A stretch of DNA of 64,000 nucleotides from Undibacterium sp. YM2 (GTDB lineage: Bacteria; Pseudomonadota; Gammaproteobacteria; Burkholderiales; Burkholderiaceae_D): contig NZ_AP018441.1 in the NCBI RefSeq assembly GCF_009937975.1, forward strand, positions 5,642,001-5,706,000. The letters are read 5' to 3'. The notes under the pieces were generated by a model. It made no database searches, was not told the origin of the DNA, and was given only the letters and a program-made list of their open reading frames with translations. Positions 8,897-17,178 of this stretch are shown here, one piece after another; the first letter of the stretch is position 1; every line of letters begins with the position of its first letter. The position numbers and the translations under genes were made by a program.

Positions 8897-9985
8897 ATGG
8901 CACTAATCCCTACCACTATCCTGACCGGCTTTCTGGGTGCAGGTAAAACCACGCTGCTGAACCGTATCCTGCAGGAAGATCACGGATACAAGATTGCCGT
9001 CATCGAGAATGAATTTGGCCAGGAAAACATAGACAATGAAATCCTGGTTCAGGACAGCAATGAGCAGATCGTGGAAATGAATAATGGTTGCGTCTGCTGC
9101 ACGGTGCGCGGTGACCTGATCGTTGCGCTGAGCAAGCTGATACAGCAAAAGAATGAAGGCAAACTGAGTTTTGACCGCGTCATCATAGAAACCACAGGCC
9201 TGGCCAACCCTGGCCCGGTAGCACAGACTTTTTTTGTCGATGAAGAAGTCGGCACCTATTACATGCTTGATGCGGTGGTCACGGTGGTTGATGCCCGCCA
9301 TGGCATGCAGCAACTCGATGAACATGAAGAAGCCCAGCGCCAGGTTGGCTTTGCCGACAAAATCCTGTTATCGAAAACTGATCTGGTTGATGGCGGAACA
9401 GTGGCTGCACTGCGCGCCCGTCTGACCCGCATGAACCCGCGTGCACCGATTACCGTTGTCGACTTTGGCAAGATCGCCATCAGCGAAGTGCTGGACCTGA
9501 AGGGCTTCAACCTGAATGCCAAGCTGGATCTCGACCCCGACTTCCTGCGTGCTGAAGAAGCAGAACATGAGCACGATCATGAAGCTTGCGATGCAGATTG
9601 CACGCATGAACACCATCATCATAAAGAACATACTGAGCACGGTGACCATGCCCCGCAGGTACATAACCACCATCACGCCCATCATTCTGACGATATCGCC
9701 GCCTTTGTGTTCAAGAGCACGCGCCCTTTCAATACGGGGCAGCTTGATGAATTCCTCGGTGGTCTGGTGCAAGTCTTTGGCCCACGCATGTTGCGCTATA
9801 AAGGTGTATTACTGATGGAAGGCGCAGACCGCAAGGTCATTTTCCAGGGGGTGCATCAAATCATGGGGACCGATGTGGGTGCCAAGTGGGGAGAAAACGA
9901 ATTACGTGAAAGCAAGATGGTATTTATTGGCAAAAATCTACCTAAAGACATATTTATTCAAGGTTTGGAGCATTGTTTGGTATAA
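8897..9985 (+). CDS. CobW/COG0523 GTPase, probable zinc metallochaperone
   Basis: A 362-residue G3E-family GTPase. Walker A is GFLGAGKTT (11-19), the metal-binding CxCC motif is CVCC (65-68), and SKTD (159-162) is the guanine-specificity motif. A C-terminal CobW_C domain follows a histidine-rich linker (about 224-263). COG0523 proteins of the ZigA/YeiR/ZNG1 type move zinc to client enzymes and are commonly Zur-controlled. It lies 53 bases downstream of the Fur/Zur gene with no separate strong promoter seen, so the two are probably co-transcribed. Vitamin B12-related CobW function is unlikely: no cobalamin genes are nearby. Confidence 0.9.
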   Translation: MALIPTTILTGFLGAGKTTLLNRILQEDHGYKIAVIENEFGQENIDNEILVQDSNEQIVEMNNGCVCCTVRGDLIVALSKLIQQKNEGKLSFDRVIIETTGLANPGPVAQTFFVDEEVGTYYMLDAVVTVVDARHGMQQLDEHEEAQRQVGFADKILLSKTDLVDGGTVAALRARLTRMNPRAPITVVDFGKIAISEVLDLKGFNLNAKLDLDPDFLRAEEAEHEHDHEACDADCTHEHHHHKEHTEHGDHAPQVHNHHHAHHSDDIAAFVFKSTRPFNTGQLDEFLGGLVQVFGPRMLRYKGVLLMEGADRKVIFQGVHQIMGTDVGAKWGENELRESKMVFIGKNLPKDIFIQGLEHCLV

Positions 9986-10061
9986 ACTAGCGGGCTATTG
10001 AAGTCAGACCTTGTCTGTCGTGCAAGTGGCATTCATGCAAATGTCATTTACTTTATCAATA

Positions 10062-10115
10062 AGGGGAGGATAATTGTCTGGGGCAAACTTGTTTCAGATT
10101 TGTTCTATGTATTAA
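10062..10115 (+). other. Possible 13-codon leader ORF before dksA
   Basis: A strong Shine-Dalgarno-like run (GGGGAGGA, 10063-10070) precedes TTG at 10074, which opens a 13-codon frame ending at TAA 10113-10115. The frame is the same as dksA, whose GTG start at 10140 has no good ribosome site of its own. It could be a leader peptide with reinitiation or simple coincidence. Confidence 0.3.
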
Positions 10116-10139
10116 CCCGTCGTATCGAAAGTTAGCGAA

Positions 10140-10595
10140 GTGGCAACTAAATCATCTAAATCGACTGCTACAGTCAGCGCACCCGAAGCTCTGCTCACCG
10201 AGGAAGAAATCCTCAAGATGGGCGAGAAGGACTATATGAACGCTGCACAACTGGCATTTTTCAAGGCCCGTTTGCAGCAGCTTGAGAAGGATTTATTGAA
10301 GAACGCCGACGAAACCACCGAGCATCTTCGTGAAACCGTATTAGTACCAGACCCGGCAGACCGTGCCACGATAGAGGAAGAACATGCGCTGGAATTGCGC
10401 ACCCGCGATCGTGAACGCAAGCTGCTGAAAAAAGTACAGCAATCCATCAATAGTATTGATGAAGGCGATTACGGCTGGTGCGAAGAAACCGGTGAACCAA
10501 TTGGCGTACCACGCCTGCTGGCGCGTCCAACAGCGACCCTGTCTCTGGAAGCACAGCAAAGACGTGAAATGAAACAAAAGCTGTACGGTGACTGA
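10140..10595 (+). CDS. dksA: RNA polymerase-binding transcription factor DksA (zinc-finger-less)
   Basis: Binds the RNA polymerase secondary channel and, with ppGpp, redirects transcription in the stringent response. At 151 residues it matches E. coli DksA in length and numbering. The coiled-coil tip keeps Asp71, Asp74 and Ala76 (DPADRA). Of the four zinc-finger cysteines only Cys114 remains: positions 117, 135 and 138 are Thr, Ser and Ala, so zinc binding in the classic way is not expected. The start is GTG, forced by an in-frame stop 24 bases upstream, with a weak ribosome site. It sits inside a zinc-related gene group and ends at a clear terminator. Confidence 0.96.
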   Translation: MATKSSKSTATVSAPEALLTEEEILKMGEKDYMNAAQLAFFKARLQQLEKDLLKNADETTEHLRETVLVPDPADRATIEEEHALELRTRDRERKLLKKVQQSINSIDEGDYGWCEETGEPIGVPRLLARPTATLSLEAQQRREMKQKLYGD

Positions 10596-10629
10596 GCTTT
10601 AGCATCAATCTCCAGCGCTTCTGATTCGC

Positions 10630-10661
10630 AAAAGCGTGCGGTGGCAACTGCGCGCTTTTTT
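10630..10661 (+). terminator. Intrinsic terminator after dksA
   Basis: A 10-bp stem AAAAGCGTGC / GCGCGCTTTT (one G-T wobble, 10-base loop) is followed by continuing T residues, 35 bases after the dksA stop. Confidence 0.85.
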
Positions 10662-10673
10662 ATTGGAATTGAA

Positions 10674-10713
10674 TGCAACCATGTTGCATGCGATTGAACT
10701 TTTATCAGATAAT
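10674..10713 (+). promoter_or_regulatory. Palindromic operator and promoter of the ZnuD-like operon
   Basis: The inverted repeat ATGCAAC-CAT-GTTGCAT (10673-10689) contains TGCAAC-N4-TTGCAT, identical in its fixed bases to the site before zur. TTGCAT (10684-10689) as -35 and GATAAT (10708-10713) as -10 are 18 bases apart, a good sigma-70 promoter that a bound repressor would block. Confidence 0.65.
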
Positions 10714-10844
10714 TGTTTCCAAGCCATGCAAGACCGTGCCATCCGGCTGTCATAATGCGGGTGTATTGTCGGTTTTTTGCTACAGATATTGATTAATTTT
10801 TGACCTGAATTTGACCCGGTATTTACTGGAAATGTAATCCCAAG

Positions 10845-11243
10845 ATGTTACGCCCCACCCAGAACAGTATGAAAAACAGCAAACGATGGTTGCTGTGTGT
10901 TCTGCTGCCTGCGCTGTTATTTACGCAATGGCTGGGGCTGGCACATCGTATCTCGCATGCGGGCGGTGCCAGCAGCCAGGTAGTTACTGGTGTCTTGCCA
11001 CAAACTGCACAACTGGGGACCTTCCTTTTCCAGTCCGGCAGCCAGGATGAGAATGGCAACACCCTGCACTCCTGCGCCTTGTACGATGCCGTCAGTGCCG
11101 CTGAATTCCTGCAACATATACCAGATGCCATAGAGCTGCTGGCTGGTAAGGCTGTCCTTGGCCCCAGCCCTGCGATGCTGAGCTGGCATGCCCTGCTCCA
11201 AGTCTCTTTTTCTTCGCGCGCCCCGCCTTCCCTGTTTGCCTGA
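10845..11243 (+). CDS. Small secreted protein, DUF2946-like
   Basis: A 132-residue protein (or 124 from the ATG at 10869, which is the better signal-peptide start: KNSKRWLLCVLLPALLFTQW). It has an export signal, a His motif (LGLAHRISH), a central HSCALYDA motif and a short C-terminal RAPP tail. These features recall DUF2946-type periplasmic proteins found next to metal-related TonB receptors. It lies between the palindromic promoter and the ZnuD-like gene, 110 bases upstream of the latter, so it is probably co-transcribed with it. A His/Cys metal-handling role is inference. Confidence 0.65.
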   Translation: MLRPTQNSMKNSKRWLLCVLLPALLFTQWLGLAHRISHAGGASSQVVTGVLPQTAQLGTFLFQSGSQDENGNTLHSCALYDAVSAAEFLQHIPDAIELLAGKAVLGPSPAMLSWHALLQVSFSSRAPPSLFA

Positions 11244-11353
11244 CCAGCGCCAGAACGGACTGAACTGTGCATCTGGCTATCCGGTTTTCCAGATGCTTTT
11301 GGCGTCTGGAATATCGCTGCTCTTTGTTTTTTATATCGCAAACAGGAAATAAC

Positions 11354-13393
11354 ATGGTTTTTCAACGCACTCTGATCACCAGCGCAGTGCTGGCACTTTT
11401 GACGCCTGTACTGACACCCGCCTCTCAGGCATATGCCCAGACAAGCCCCACCAGCGACTCCGCATCTGGCACCATCAATACAGTTACCGTCACTTCCAAC
11501 CCGATCAGCTCTGACGAGAATATGCAAGTGCTCACTCCAGCCAAGATATTGTCAGGCCCAGAGCTCAGGGCCAAGGTTGGCACTTCACTCGGAGACACCC
11601 TGGGGGCTGAACTCGGCGTATCTGCATCCGGGTTTGGTGCCGGTGCCTCCCGCCCCATCATCCGTGGCCTGGAAGGCCCACGTGTCAAGATCCTGCAAAA
11701 TGGCATGGGTGTGGCTGACGTATCGAGCTTGTCGAATGATCATGCGGTCGCCAGCGAAAGCGCGACTGCCCAGCAGATAGAAGTCTTGCGCGGCCCTGCT
11801 GCCTTGCTGTACGGCAGTGGTGCGATTGGTGGCCTGGTGAATGTCATCGACAACCGCATACCAACTATCCTGAACAGGAAAATGACAGGTGAAGGCGAAG
11901 TTCGCTTCGGCAGTGTCAATTCGGAAAAGAGCCTGTCATTCTCGCTGGATGGTTCCAGCGGCGTGATCGGCCTGCATGCAGACGGTGCCAGCCGTGAAAC
12001 GGGCAACTATAAAATACCGGGCAATATCTCTTTGAGCGACCCGGGCTCAGGCAGTGGCCGAGTGCCATCCAGCTTCACCCGTGAATCTTCACTGGCTTTG
12101 GGTGCGTCTGTCATACAGTCCTGGGGTTATGTCGGTGCCGCAGTCCAAACCCTGAATGACCATTACGGCATACCAACGGCAGAACGCTCCTTCATCGACT
12201 TGAAGCAAAACCGCCTCGACATTGATGGTTTGCTCAATTCGCCATTGAGCGGTTTCGATACGCTCAAATACAAATTTAGTGCCACCGACTATAAGCACAC
12301 AGAAAAAGCCGAGGACGGCACACCCGTCACCGACTTCAAGAACCAGATGCTGGAAAGCCGCATTTTGCTGTCCCACCCATCCTGGGCGGGCTGGCAGGGT
12401 AGCTGGGGCCTGCAGACTGAGCAGGTGAAATTCTCTGCCTTGTCTGCCACGACTGGCCGCGCCGATACGGTGCCAAGTACCAAGTCCAATTCAGTTGCCC
12501 TGTTCTTTGTCGAGCAAAAGCAGATTGCCGATGTCATGGCCAGCACAGGTATGCGCTTTGAAAATGTGAAGCGCACACCGGATGCAAGTACAGGCCTGAA
12601 GGCGCGTGAATTCAATTTATTCTCGGCTTCTGTTGGTGGCTTGTGGCAATTCGACAAATCTTATGGTGCGGGCCTGAGCCTGTCATGGGCGCAACGTGCC
12701 CCGGCGACAGAAGAATTGTATTCCGCCGGGCCACATGAATCGACTGCCACTTTTGATATCGGCAACGCCGACATGAAAAAAGAGGCCTCGCGCAATCTGG
12801 AGTTCAGCATACAAAAAACCCATGGCGTGCTGCGCTGGAAGATCAATGCCTTCCTGAACAAGGTCAATAATTACATCTATGGCCATACCAATGGCATCAA
12901 GGTGGATGAAGCAGGCATCCCTGATGCTGACGCAGAATTTACCTTGCGCAACTGGTCGCAGGCATCTGCCACCATACGTGGCGGTGAAGCCGAGATCAGT
13001 TACAACTTGCTGGGCGAAGGCTGGTCGGGCCGCGCTTTTGCCGATTATTCGCGTGGCAGCCTCGACAATATGGGCAACCTGCCATTACAACCAGCTACAC
13101 GTGCCGGTTTTGATCTCGGTTACCGCACTGGTGCATGGCGTGCTGGCGTGGATGTCCTGCATGCCTTGCGTCAGGACAGGTTGGCCAGTTTTGAAGGTTT
13201 TGTTACACCGGCGTATACCAAGGTCGATGCCAGTCTGACTTATACCCATCCTTACCAGAATATGCAGCTGACCTGGTTTCTGATGGCGAAGAATTTGCTG
13301 AACCAGGATATCCGTCTTTCTACTTCAGTTTTGAAAGAAACCCTGCCTCAGCCCGGCAGAAATGTGCTGGCGGGACTGCGTGTCAGCTTTTAA
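11354..13393 (+). CDS. znuD: TonB-dependent receptor, ZnuD-like (zinc uptake)
   Basis: A 679-residue outer-membrane receptor. ATG 11354 was chosen because AGGAAA lies just upstream and a signal peptide follows (cleavage after AYA near residue 31). The plug domain carries RPIIRGLEGPRVKILQNG, then a segment with SNDHA and an IEVLRGPAALLYGSGAIGG stretch. This is very close to the plug of neisserial ZnuD, which imports zinc using TonB energy. The rest is a 22-strand barrel ending in the aromatic residue of VSF, as needed for assembly. Operator sharing with the zur promoter supports zinc as substrate; haem has also been reported for ZnuD. Confidence 0.85.
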   Translation: MVFQRTLITSAVLALLTPVLTPASQAYAQTSPTSDSASGTINTVTVTSNPISSDENMQVLTPAKILSGPELRAKVGTSLGDTLGAELGVSASGFGAGASRPIIRGLEGPRVKILQNGMGVADVSSLSNDHAVASESATAQQIEVLRGPAALLYGSGAIGGLVNVIDNRIPTILNRKMTGEGEVRFGSVNSEKSLSFSLDGSSGVIGLHADGASRETGNYKIPGNISLSDPGSGSGRVPSSFTRESSLALGASVIQSWGYVGAAVQTLNDHYGIPTAERSFIDLKQNRLDIDGLLNSPLSGFDTLKYKFSATDYKHTEKAEDGTPVTDFKNQMLESRILLSHPSWAGWQGSWGLQTEQVKFSALSATTGRADTVPSTKSNSVALFFVEQKQIADVMASTGMRFENVKRTPDASTGLKAREFNLFSASVGGLWQFDKSYGAGLSLSWAQRAPATEELYSAGPHESTATFDIGNADMKKEASRNLEFSIQKTHGVLRWKINAFLNKVNNYIYGHTNGIKVDEAGIPDADAEFTLRNWSQASATIRGGEAEISYNLLGEGWSGRAFADYSRGSLDNMGNLPLQPATRAGFDLGYRTGAWRAGVDVLHALRQDRLASFEGFVTPAYTKVDASLTYTHPYQNMQLTWFLMAKNLLNQDIRLSTSVLKETLPQPGRNVLAGLRVSF

Positions 13394-13476
13394 TGTTAAA
13401 AAATCAGCTAAGAATTGCAAGAAAAATGTAAGCAGATGTAATTGACGTTTAGGTTATTAATTCATAAGCTGTAGGT

Positions 13477-13527
13477 ATGGGAGGCGGCATCCGCCCCCAT
13501 TTCCTGCAAAAAAGCTGCTTTTTTGCA
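13477..13527 (+). terminator. Tandem hairpins after the ZnuD-like gene
   Basis: A GC-rich hairpin (GGCGG-CAT-CCGCC, 13483-13495) is followed by a near-perfect A/T-rich inverted repeat (TGCAAAAAAGC, 1-base centre, GCTTTTTTGCA, 13505-13527). Together they probably terminate the operon, although neither has a classic free T tail. Confidence 0.4.
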
Positions 13528-13689
13528 AGGTTTTCACCGATCTTGCGTAGCAATTAAAAGAACATTTGAAGAAAAACTGCCTGGAGTAGTTGAGCCCAGT
13601 CAACCATTGGAACGGAAATCAGAATATACTAAGCACTCGTCAAATTCGCTACCGGGTGGTCAGCGCTTCTATTCTTATTTGGGAACAAA

Positions 13690-15081
13690 GTGGGGATTTT
13701 TTCTCTTTTCGGTAAAAAAGGTGTCAAGCAAGAAGATCGCTCCACCGAGAAATCTTCTTCGAGAAAGACGCGCTCCAAGAATGGTAATACCGTCATTGGC
13801 GGTTTCCAGGACAGTGAGGTCTTTAGCAATTCGATTATTGCTCAGCGCCATATCGCCCGTGCTACCGAGAGAAAAATTGACGCCATAGAATTTGAAATGT
13901 CGCGTGACATCGTCAAGACCCGTCCGCCGACCATCACCAAAACCGATTTGGGTGCCCCCACCCAGCCGCTGGAAAGAAAAGCGCCGCCGGTAGAATTCCA
14001 GACCACGTTGCCGATGATGATGCCTACAGATTATCTGTTAGGGCAAAACTCGGAAATGTCGGCCTCTGCCCTCGCCTACAGCGAAACCGTGCCGGTACTC
14101 GAAGAAGCAGCCATCCTGTTTGCCAGTGGCCAGAATGAAGTCGCTGAACAGATGCTGGCGTCTGCCGTCCATAACCATGAACTCGGTGGTGCCACCGAAA
14201 TCGGCTGGCAAATGCTGTTTGACCTGTACCGCATCACGAACGACCAGCACAAGTTTGAAAGCCTGTCGCTTGATTACGCCAACAAGTTTGAGACCTCGCC
14301 CCCTTTGTGGCCCGAGAACCAGGCTGGCAATGACAATGATGCCGAGTCACAGGGCGATACCACGGTAGCAAATGTCAGCTTCCCGGCCAAGCTCGATAGC
14401 AGCACCATCAAATCACTGGAAAAACTGCAGATAGCGGCAGGCAAGAGCAAAAGCCTGCGCCTGGACTTTTCCCGCGTCAAGGAAGTCGATCCCATAGGTT
14501 GCGGCCTGTTATTGCGCGCACTCAAGGGTTTGAAAAAATCCGGCCATGATTTGTTGCTGGTGGGTGCCAAAGACCTGGCAGATAAAATCCGCAGCATCTT
14601 GCTGGTAGGCCGCCGCGATGAGACCGAAGCGCCATGGCTGTTATTGCTGGAAATTTTGCAATTGCTGCATTTCGAGCAAGCCTTCGAAGAAGTCAGTATG
14701 GATTACTGTATTACTTTTGAAGTGTCGCCGCCTTCGTTTGAAGCACCAAAGAATAATATCACCAGTGCCCTGCCTGAAACCCCGGCACAGGAAGAAGCAT
14801 CCGACCGCTACATGATGCCAAAAGTGGTTGAAGGCAAAACAGAATTCCTGATTTCCAATATTGCCATGCAGGCAGAACAGCACAACCCGCTGATCCTTGA
14901 TTGCACCCGTCTGGAACGTGTGGAATTTGGTGCCTCTGCGCAATTATTGAATGGCCTGGCACCTATCGCCAGCAAAGCCGGCATGAATATACGCTTTGAA
15001 GGCGTCAATTACTTGGTCATGATGCTGTTCAATGCCATGGGCCTGAAAAACATCGCCAGCATTATCCCCCGCAAGCACTAA
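13690..15081 (+). CDS. Double STAS-domain protein of unknown function
   Basis: A 463-residue cytoplasmic protein starting at GTG (GGGA upstream). The first ~120 residues are charged and low in complexity. A middle part has MlaB/SpoIIAA-like STAS features (SLRLDFSRVKEVDPIGCGLL, about 255-340) and a second STAS-like unit ends the protein (LILDCTRLERVEFGASAQLL). STAS domains bind nucleotides or partner proteins and act in signalling and lipid transport, but no partner kinase or transporter lies nearby. It is placed between the zinc genes and hslVU. Domain recognition is moderate; the role is not known to me. Confidence 0.75.
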   Translation: MGIFSLFGKKGVKQEDRSTEKSSSRKTRSKNGNTVIGGFQDSEVFSNSIIAQRHIARATERKIDAIEFEMSRDIVKTRPPTITKTDLGAPTQPLERKAPPVEFQTTLPMMMPTDYLLGQNSEMSASALAYSETVPVLEEAAILFASGQNEVAEQMLASAVHNHELGGATEIGWQMLFDLYRITNDQHKFESLSLDYANKFETSPPLWPENQAGNDNDAESQGDTTVANVSFPAKLDSSTIKSLEKLQIAAGKSKSLRLDFSRVKEVDPIGCGLLLRALKGLKKSGHDLLLVGAKDLADKIRSILLVGRRDETEAPWLLLLEILQLLHFEQAFEEVSMDYCITFEVSPPSFEAPKNNITSALPETPAQEEASDRYMMPKVVEGKTEFLISNIAMQAEQHNPLILDCTRLERVEFGASAQLLNGLAPIASKAGMNIRFEGVNYLVMMLFNAMGLKNIASIIPRKH

Positions 15082-15142
15082 ACTTTAGCAAGGTGGCCTT
15101 TTGTCATCATTCTGATGGTGATATGTACCCGCTTTGTTCACG

Positions 15143-15170
15143 CTTGCAATTCAGAAAAAACACCCCATTT
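15143..15170 (+). promoter_or_regulatory. Sigma-32 heat-shock promoter of hslVU
   Basis: CTTGCAA (15143-15149), a 13-base spacer, then CCCCATTT (15163-15170) match the RpoH consensus (CTTGAAA, 11-14 bases, CCCCATnT) at all but one position. It lies about 90 bases before hslV. Confidence 0.85.
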
Positions 15171-15258
15171 TCTACAAATCAGGCAATCTGGCCTGCTTAT
15201 ACTGCCCGTTCATGACCCATGTTCGCGTGCAGGAATGGCACTATTTTTTGAGGTTCAT

Positions 15259-15795
15259 ATGGAACAATTTCACGGCACCACGATTTTGACGGTGCGACGC
15301 GGCAACCTGGTTGCCCTGGGCGGCGACGGTCAGGTAACGCTGGGCAATATCGTCATGAAGGGCACTGCCCGCAAGGTGCGCAAGCTGTACCACAACAAGG
15401 TGCTGGCTGGTTTTGCTGGCGGCACGGCAGACGCTTTCACCCTGATAGAACGTTTTGAATCCAAGCTGGAAAAACACCAGGGCCACCTGATGCGCGCATC
15501 GGTAGAACTGGCCAAGGACTGGCGTACCGACCGCATGCTGCGCCGCCTGGAAGCCATGTTGCTGGTAGCTGACAAGGATACGACACTGGTGATTACCGGT
15601 AATGGTGATGTGCTGGAACCTAACCAGGGCATAGGTGCGATAGGCTCGGGCGGCACCTTTGCCCAGTCCGCTGCGATTGCCCTGTTTGAGAATACCGACC
15701 TGTCGCCTGTTGATATCGTCAAAAAATCCCTGACTATTGCTGGCGAGTTGTGCATATATACCAACTTGTCGCACACCATAGAAACACTGGAATGA
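15259..15795 (+). CDS. hslV: ATP-dependent protease subunit HslV
   Basis: The proteolytic, proteasome-beta-like component of the HslUV (ClpQY) protease, which forms a double hexamer in the cytoplasm. From ATG 15259 (GAGG upstream) it is 178 residues. The catalytic N-terminal threonine is Thr7 in HGTTILTV, exposed by self-removal of the first six residues. Further family motifs are GDGQVTLGN and [12 protein letters not shown]. The ATG is preferred to an upstream in-frame start at 15115 because that would bury the pro-sequence and overlap the heat-shock promoter. hslU follows at 13 bases. Confidence 0.98.
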   Translation: MEQFHGTTILTVRRGNLVALGGDGQVTLGNIVMKGTARKVRKLYHNKVLAGFAGGTADAFTLIERFESKLEKHQGHLMRASVELAKDWRTDRMLRRLEAMLLVADKDTTLVITGNGDVLEPNQGIGAIGSGGTFAQSAAIALFENTDLSPVDIVKKSLTIAGELCIYTNLSHTIETLE

Positions 15796-15808
15796 ATTGG
15801 AATATGCA

Positions 15809-17146
15809 ATGAACATGACCCCGCAAGAGATCGTCTCTGAACTTGACAAGCATGTGGTTGGCCAGTCCAAGGCCAAGCGCGCCGTTGCGATTGCCCTGCG
15901 TAACCGCTGGCGCCGTCAACAGGTGCAAGAGCCACTGCGCCATGAAATCACACCCAAGAATATCCTGATGATAGGCCCTACAGGCGTAGGTAAAACCGAG
16001 ATTGCCCGTCGCCTGGCCAAACTGGCGGATGCACCCTTCATCAAGATAGAAGCGACCAAATTCACTGAAGTTGGTTATGTAGGCCGTGATGTCGATACCA
16101 TCATCCGCGACCTCGTCGATATCGGCATCAAGCAAACCCGCGAGACAGCTACCCGCAAAGTACGTGCCCGTGCTGAAGATGCAGCAGAAGACCGCGTACT
16201 CGATATCCTTTTGCCACCAGCGCGCGACTTTGGTTTCCATCCTAGTGAAACCGAGGCGGCACCGGCTGACAATACAACGCGCCAGACTTTCCGCAAGCGC
16301 CTGCGTGAAGGTGCACTCGATGACAAGGAAATTGAAATCGAAGTGGCTGAAGGCGTGACCCATATGGAAATCATGGCACCGCCGGGCATGGAAGAAATGA
16401 CCGAACAGATCAAGACCATGTTCTCCGGCATGGGCAATGGCCGCAAGAAGTCGCGCAAGCTCAAAATCAAGGAAGCGATGAAGCTGCTGATAGAAGAAGA
16501 AGCAGGCAAGCTCGTCAATGAAGAAGAACTGAAGCAGGATGCGATTCGCAATGTAGAGCAGAACGGCATCGTCTTTCTCGATGAAATCGACAAGATCGCT
16601 TCACGCTCAGAAACTGGCGGCGCAGAAGTCTCACGCGCTGGCGTGCAGCGTGACTTGCTGCCACTGGTAGAAGGTACGACCGTCAATACCAAGTATGGCA
16701 TGGTCAAGACTGACCATATCCTGTTCATTGCGTCTGGTGCCTTCCATCTGGCCAAGCCGTCTGATCTGATACCTGAGTTGCAGGGCCGTTTCCCTATCCG
16801 CGTGGAACTGGAATCTTTGTCCATCGCTGATTTTGAACGTATCCTGACAGGCACCGATGCCTGCCTGACACGTCAATACCAAGCCTTGCTGGCAACCGAA
16901 GACGTGCAGATAGACTTCACGCCTGAAGGCGTTGAGCGCCTGGCTGGCATCGCTTATTCAGTCAATGAAACAACAGAAAATATCGGTGCCCGCCGTCTGT
17001 ATACCGTCATGGAAAAGCTGCTGGAAGAAATTTCTTTCGATGCTCACCAGAATAGTGGCAAGACAGTCACCATCGATGCTGCCTACGTCAATGAACGTCT
17101 GGAGGCCTTGTCGGTGAATGAAGATCTGTCACGCTACGTGCTGTAA
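15809..17146 (+). CDS. hslU: HslUV protease ATPase subunit HslU
   Basis: The AAA+ unfoldase that feeds substrates to HslV. At 445 residues it has normal length, with Walker [10 protein letters not shown] (56-64), the inserted I-domain (about 110-235), Walker [12 protein letters not shown] and a C-terminal sensor-2 region ([17 protein letters not shown]). It ends in LSRYVL, the tail that docks into HslV. ATG 15809 was chosen over a TTG at 15797; GGA precedes it. It forms a heat-shock operon with hslV. Confidence 0.98.
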   Translation: MNMTPQEIVSELDKHVVGQSKAKRAVAIALRNRWRRQQVQEPLRHEITPKNILMIGPTGVGKTEIARRLAKLADAPFIKIEATKFTEVGYVGRDVDTIIRDLVDIGIKQTRETATRKVRARAEDAAEDRVLDILLPPARDFGFHPSETEAAPADNTTRQTFRKRLREGALDDKEIEIEVAEGVTHMEIMAPPGMEEMTEQIKTMFSGMGNGRKKSRKLKIKEAMKLLIEEEAGKLVNEEELKQDAIRNVEQNGIVFLDEIDKIASRSETGGAEVSRAGVQRDLLPLVEGTTVNTKYGMVKTDHILFIASGAFHLAKPSDLIPELQGRFPIRVELESLSIADFERILTGTDACLTRQYQALLATEDVQIDFTPEGVERLAGIAYSVNETTENIGARRLYTVMEKLLEEISFDAHQNSGKTVTIDAAYVNERLEALSVNEDLSRYVL

Positions 17147-17178
17147 TTTGAATTTACATTTGCAATCCGGGATTCAAG

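Noticed and set aside
8897..9985. CobW protein as part of cobalamin synthesis
   Set aside because: No cobalamin genes in the window; the His-rich loop and Zur-type neighbour favour zinc handling.
10021..10040. Third copy of the TGCAA palindrome before dksA
   Set aside because: Only a half-site TGCAA is present at 10021 and 10035; the opposing arm does not match.
10823..11527. 234-codon minus-strand frame across the small secreted protein gene
   Set aside because: It would cover a promoter-linked plus-strand gene with a signal peptide and the start of the receptor gene; no motif seen.
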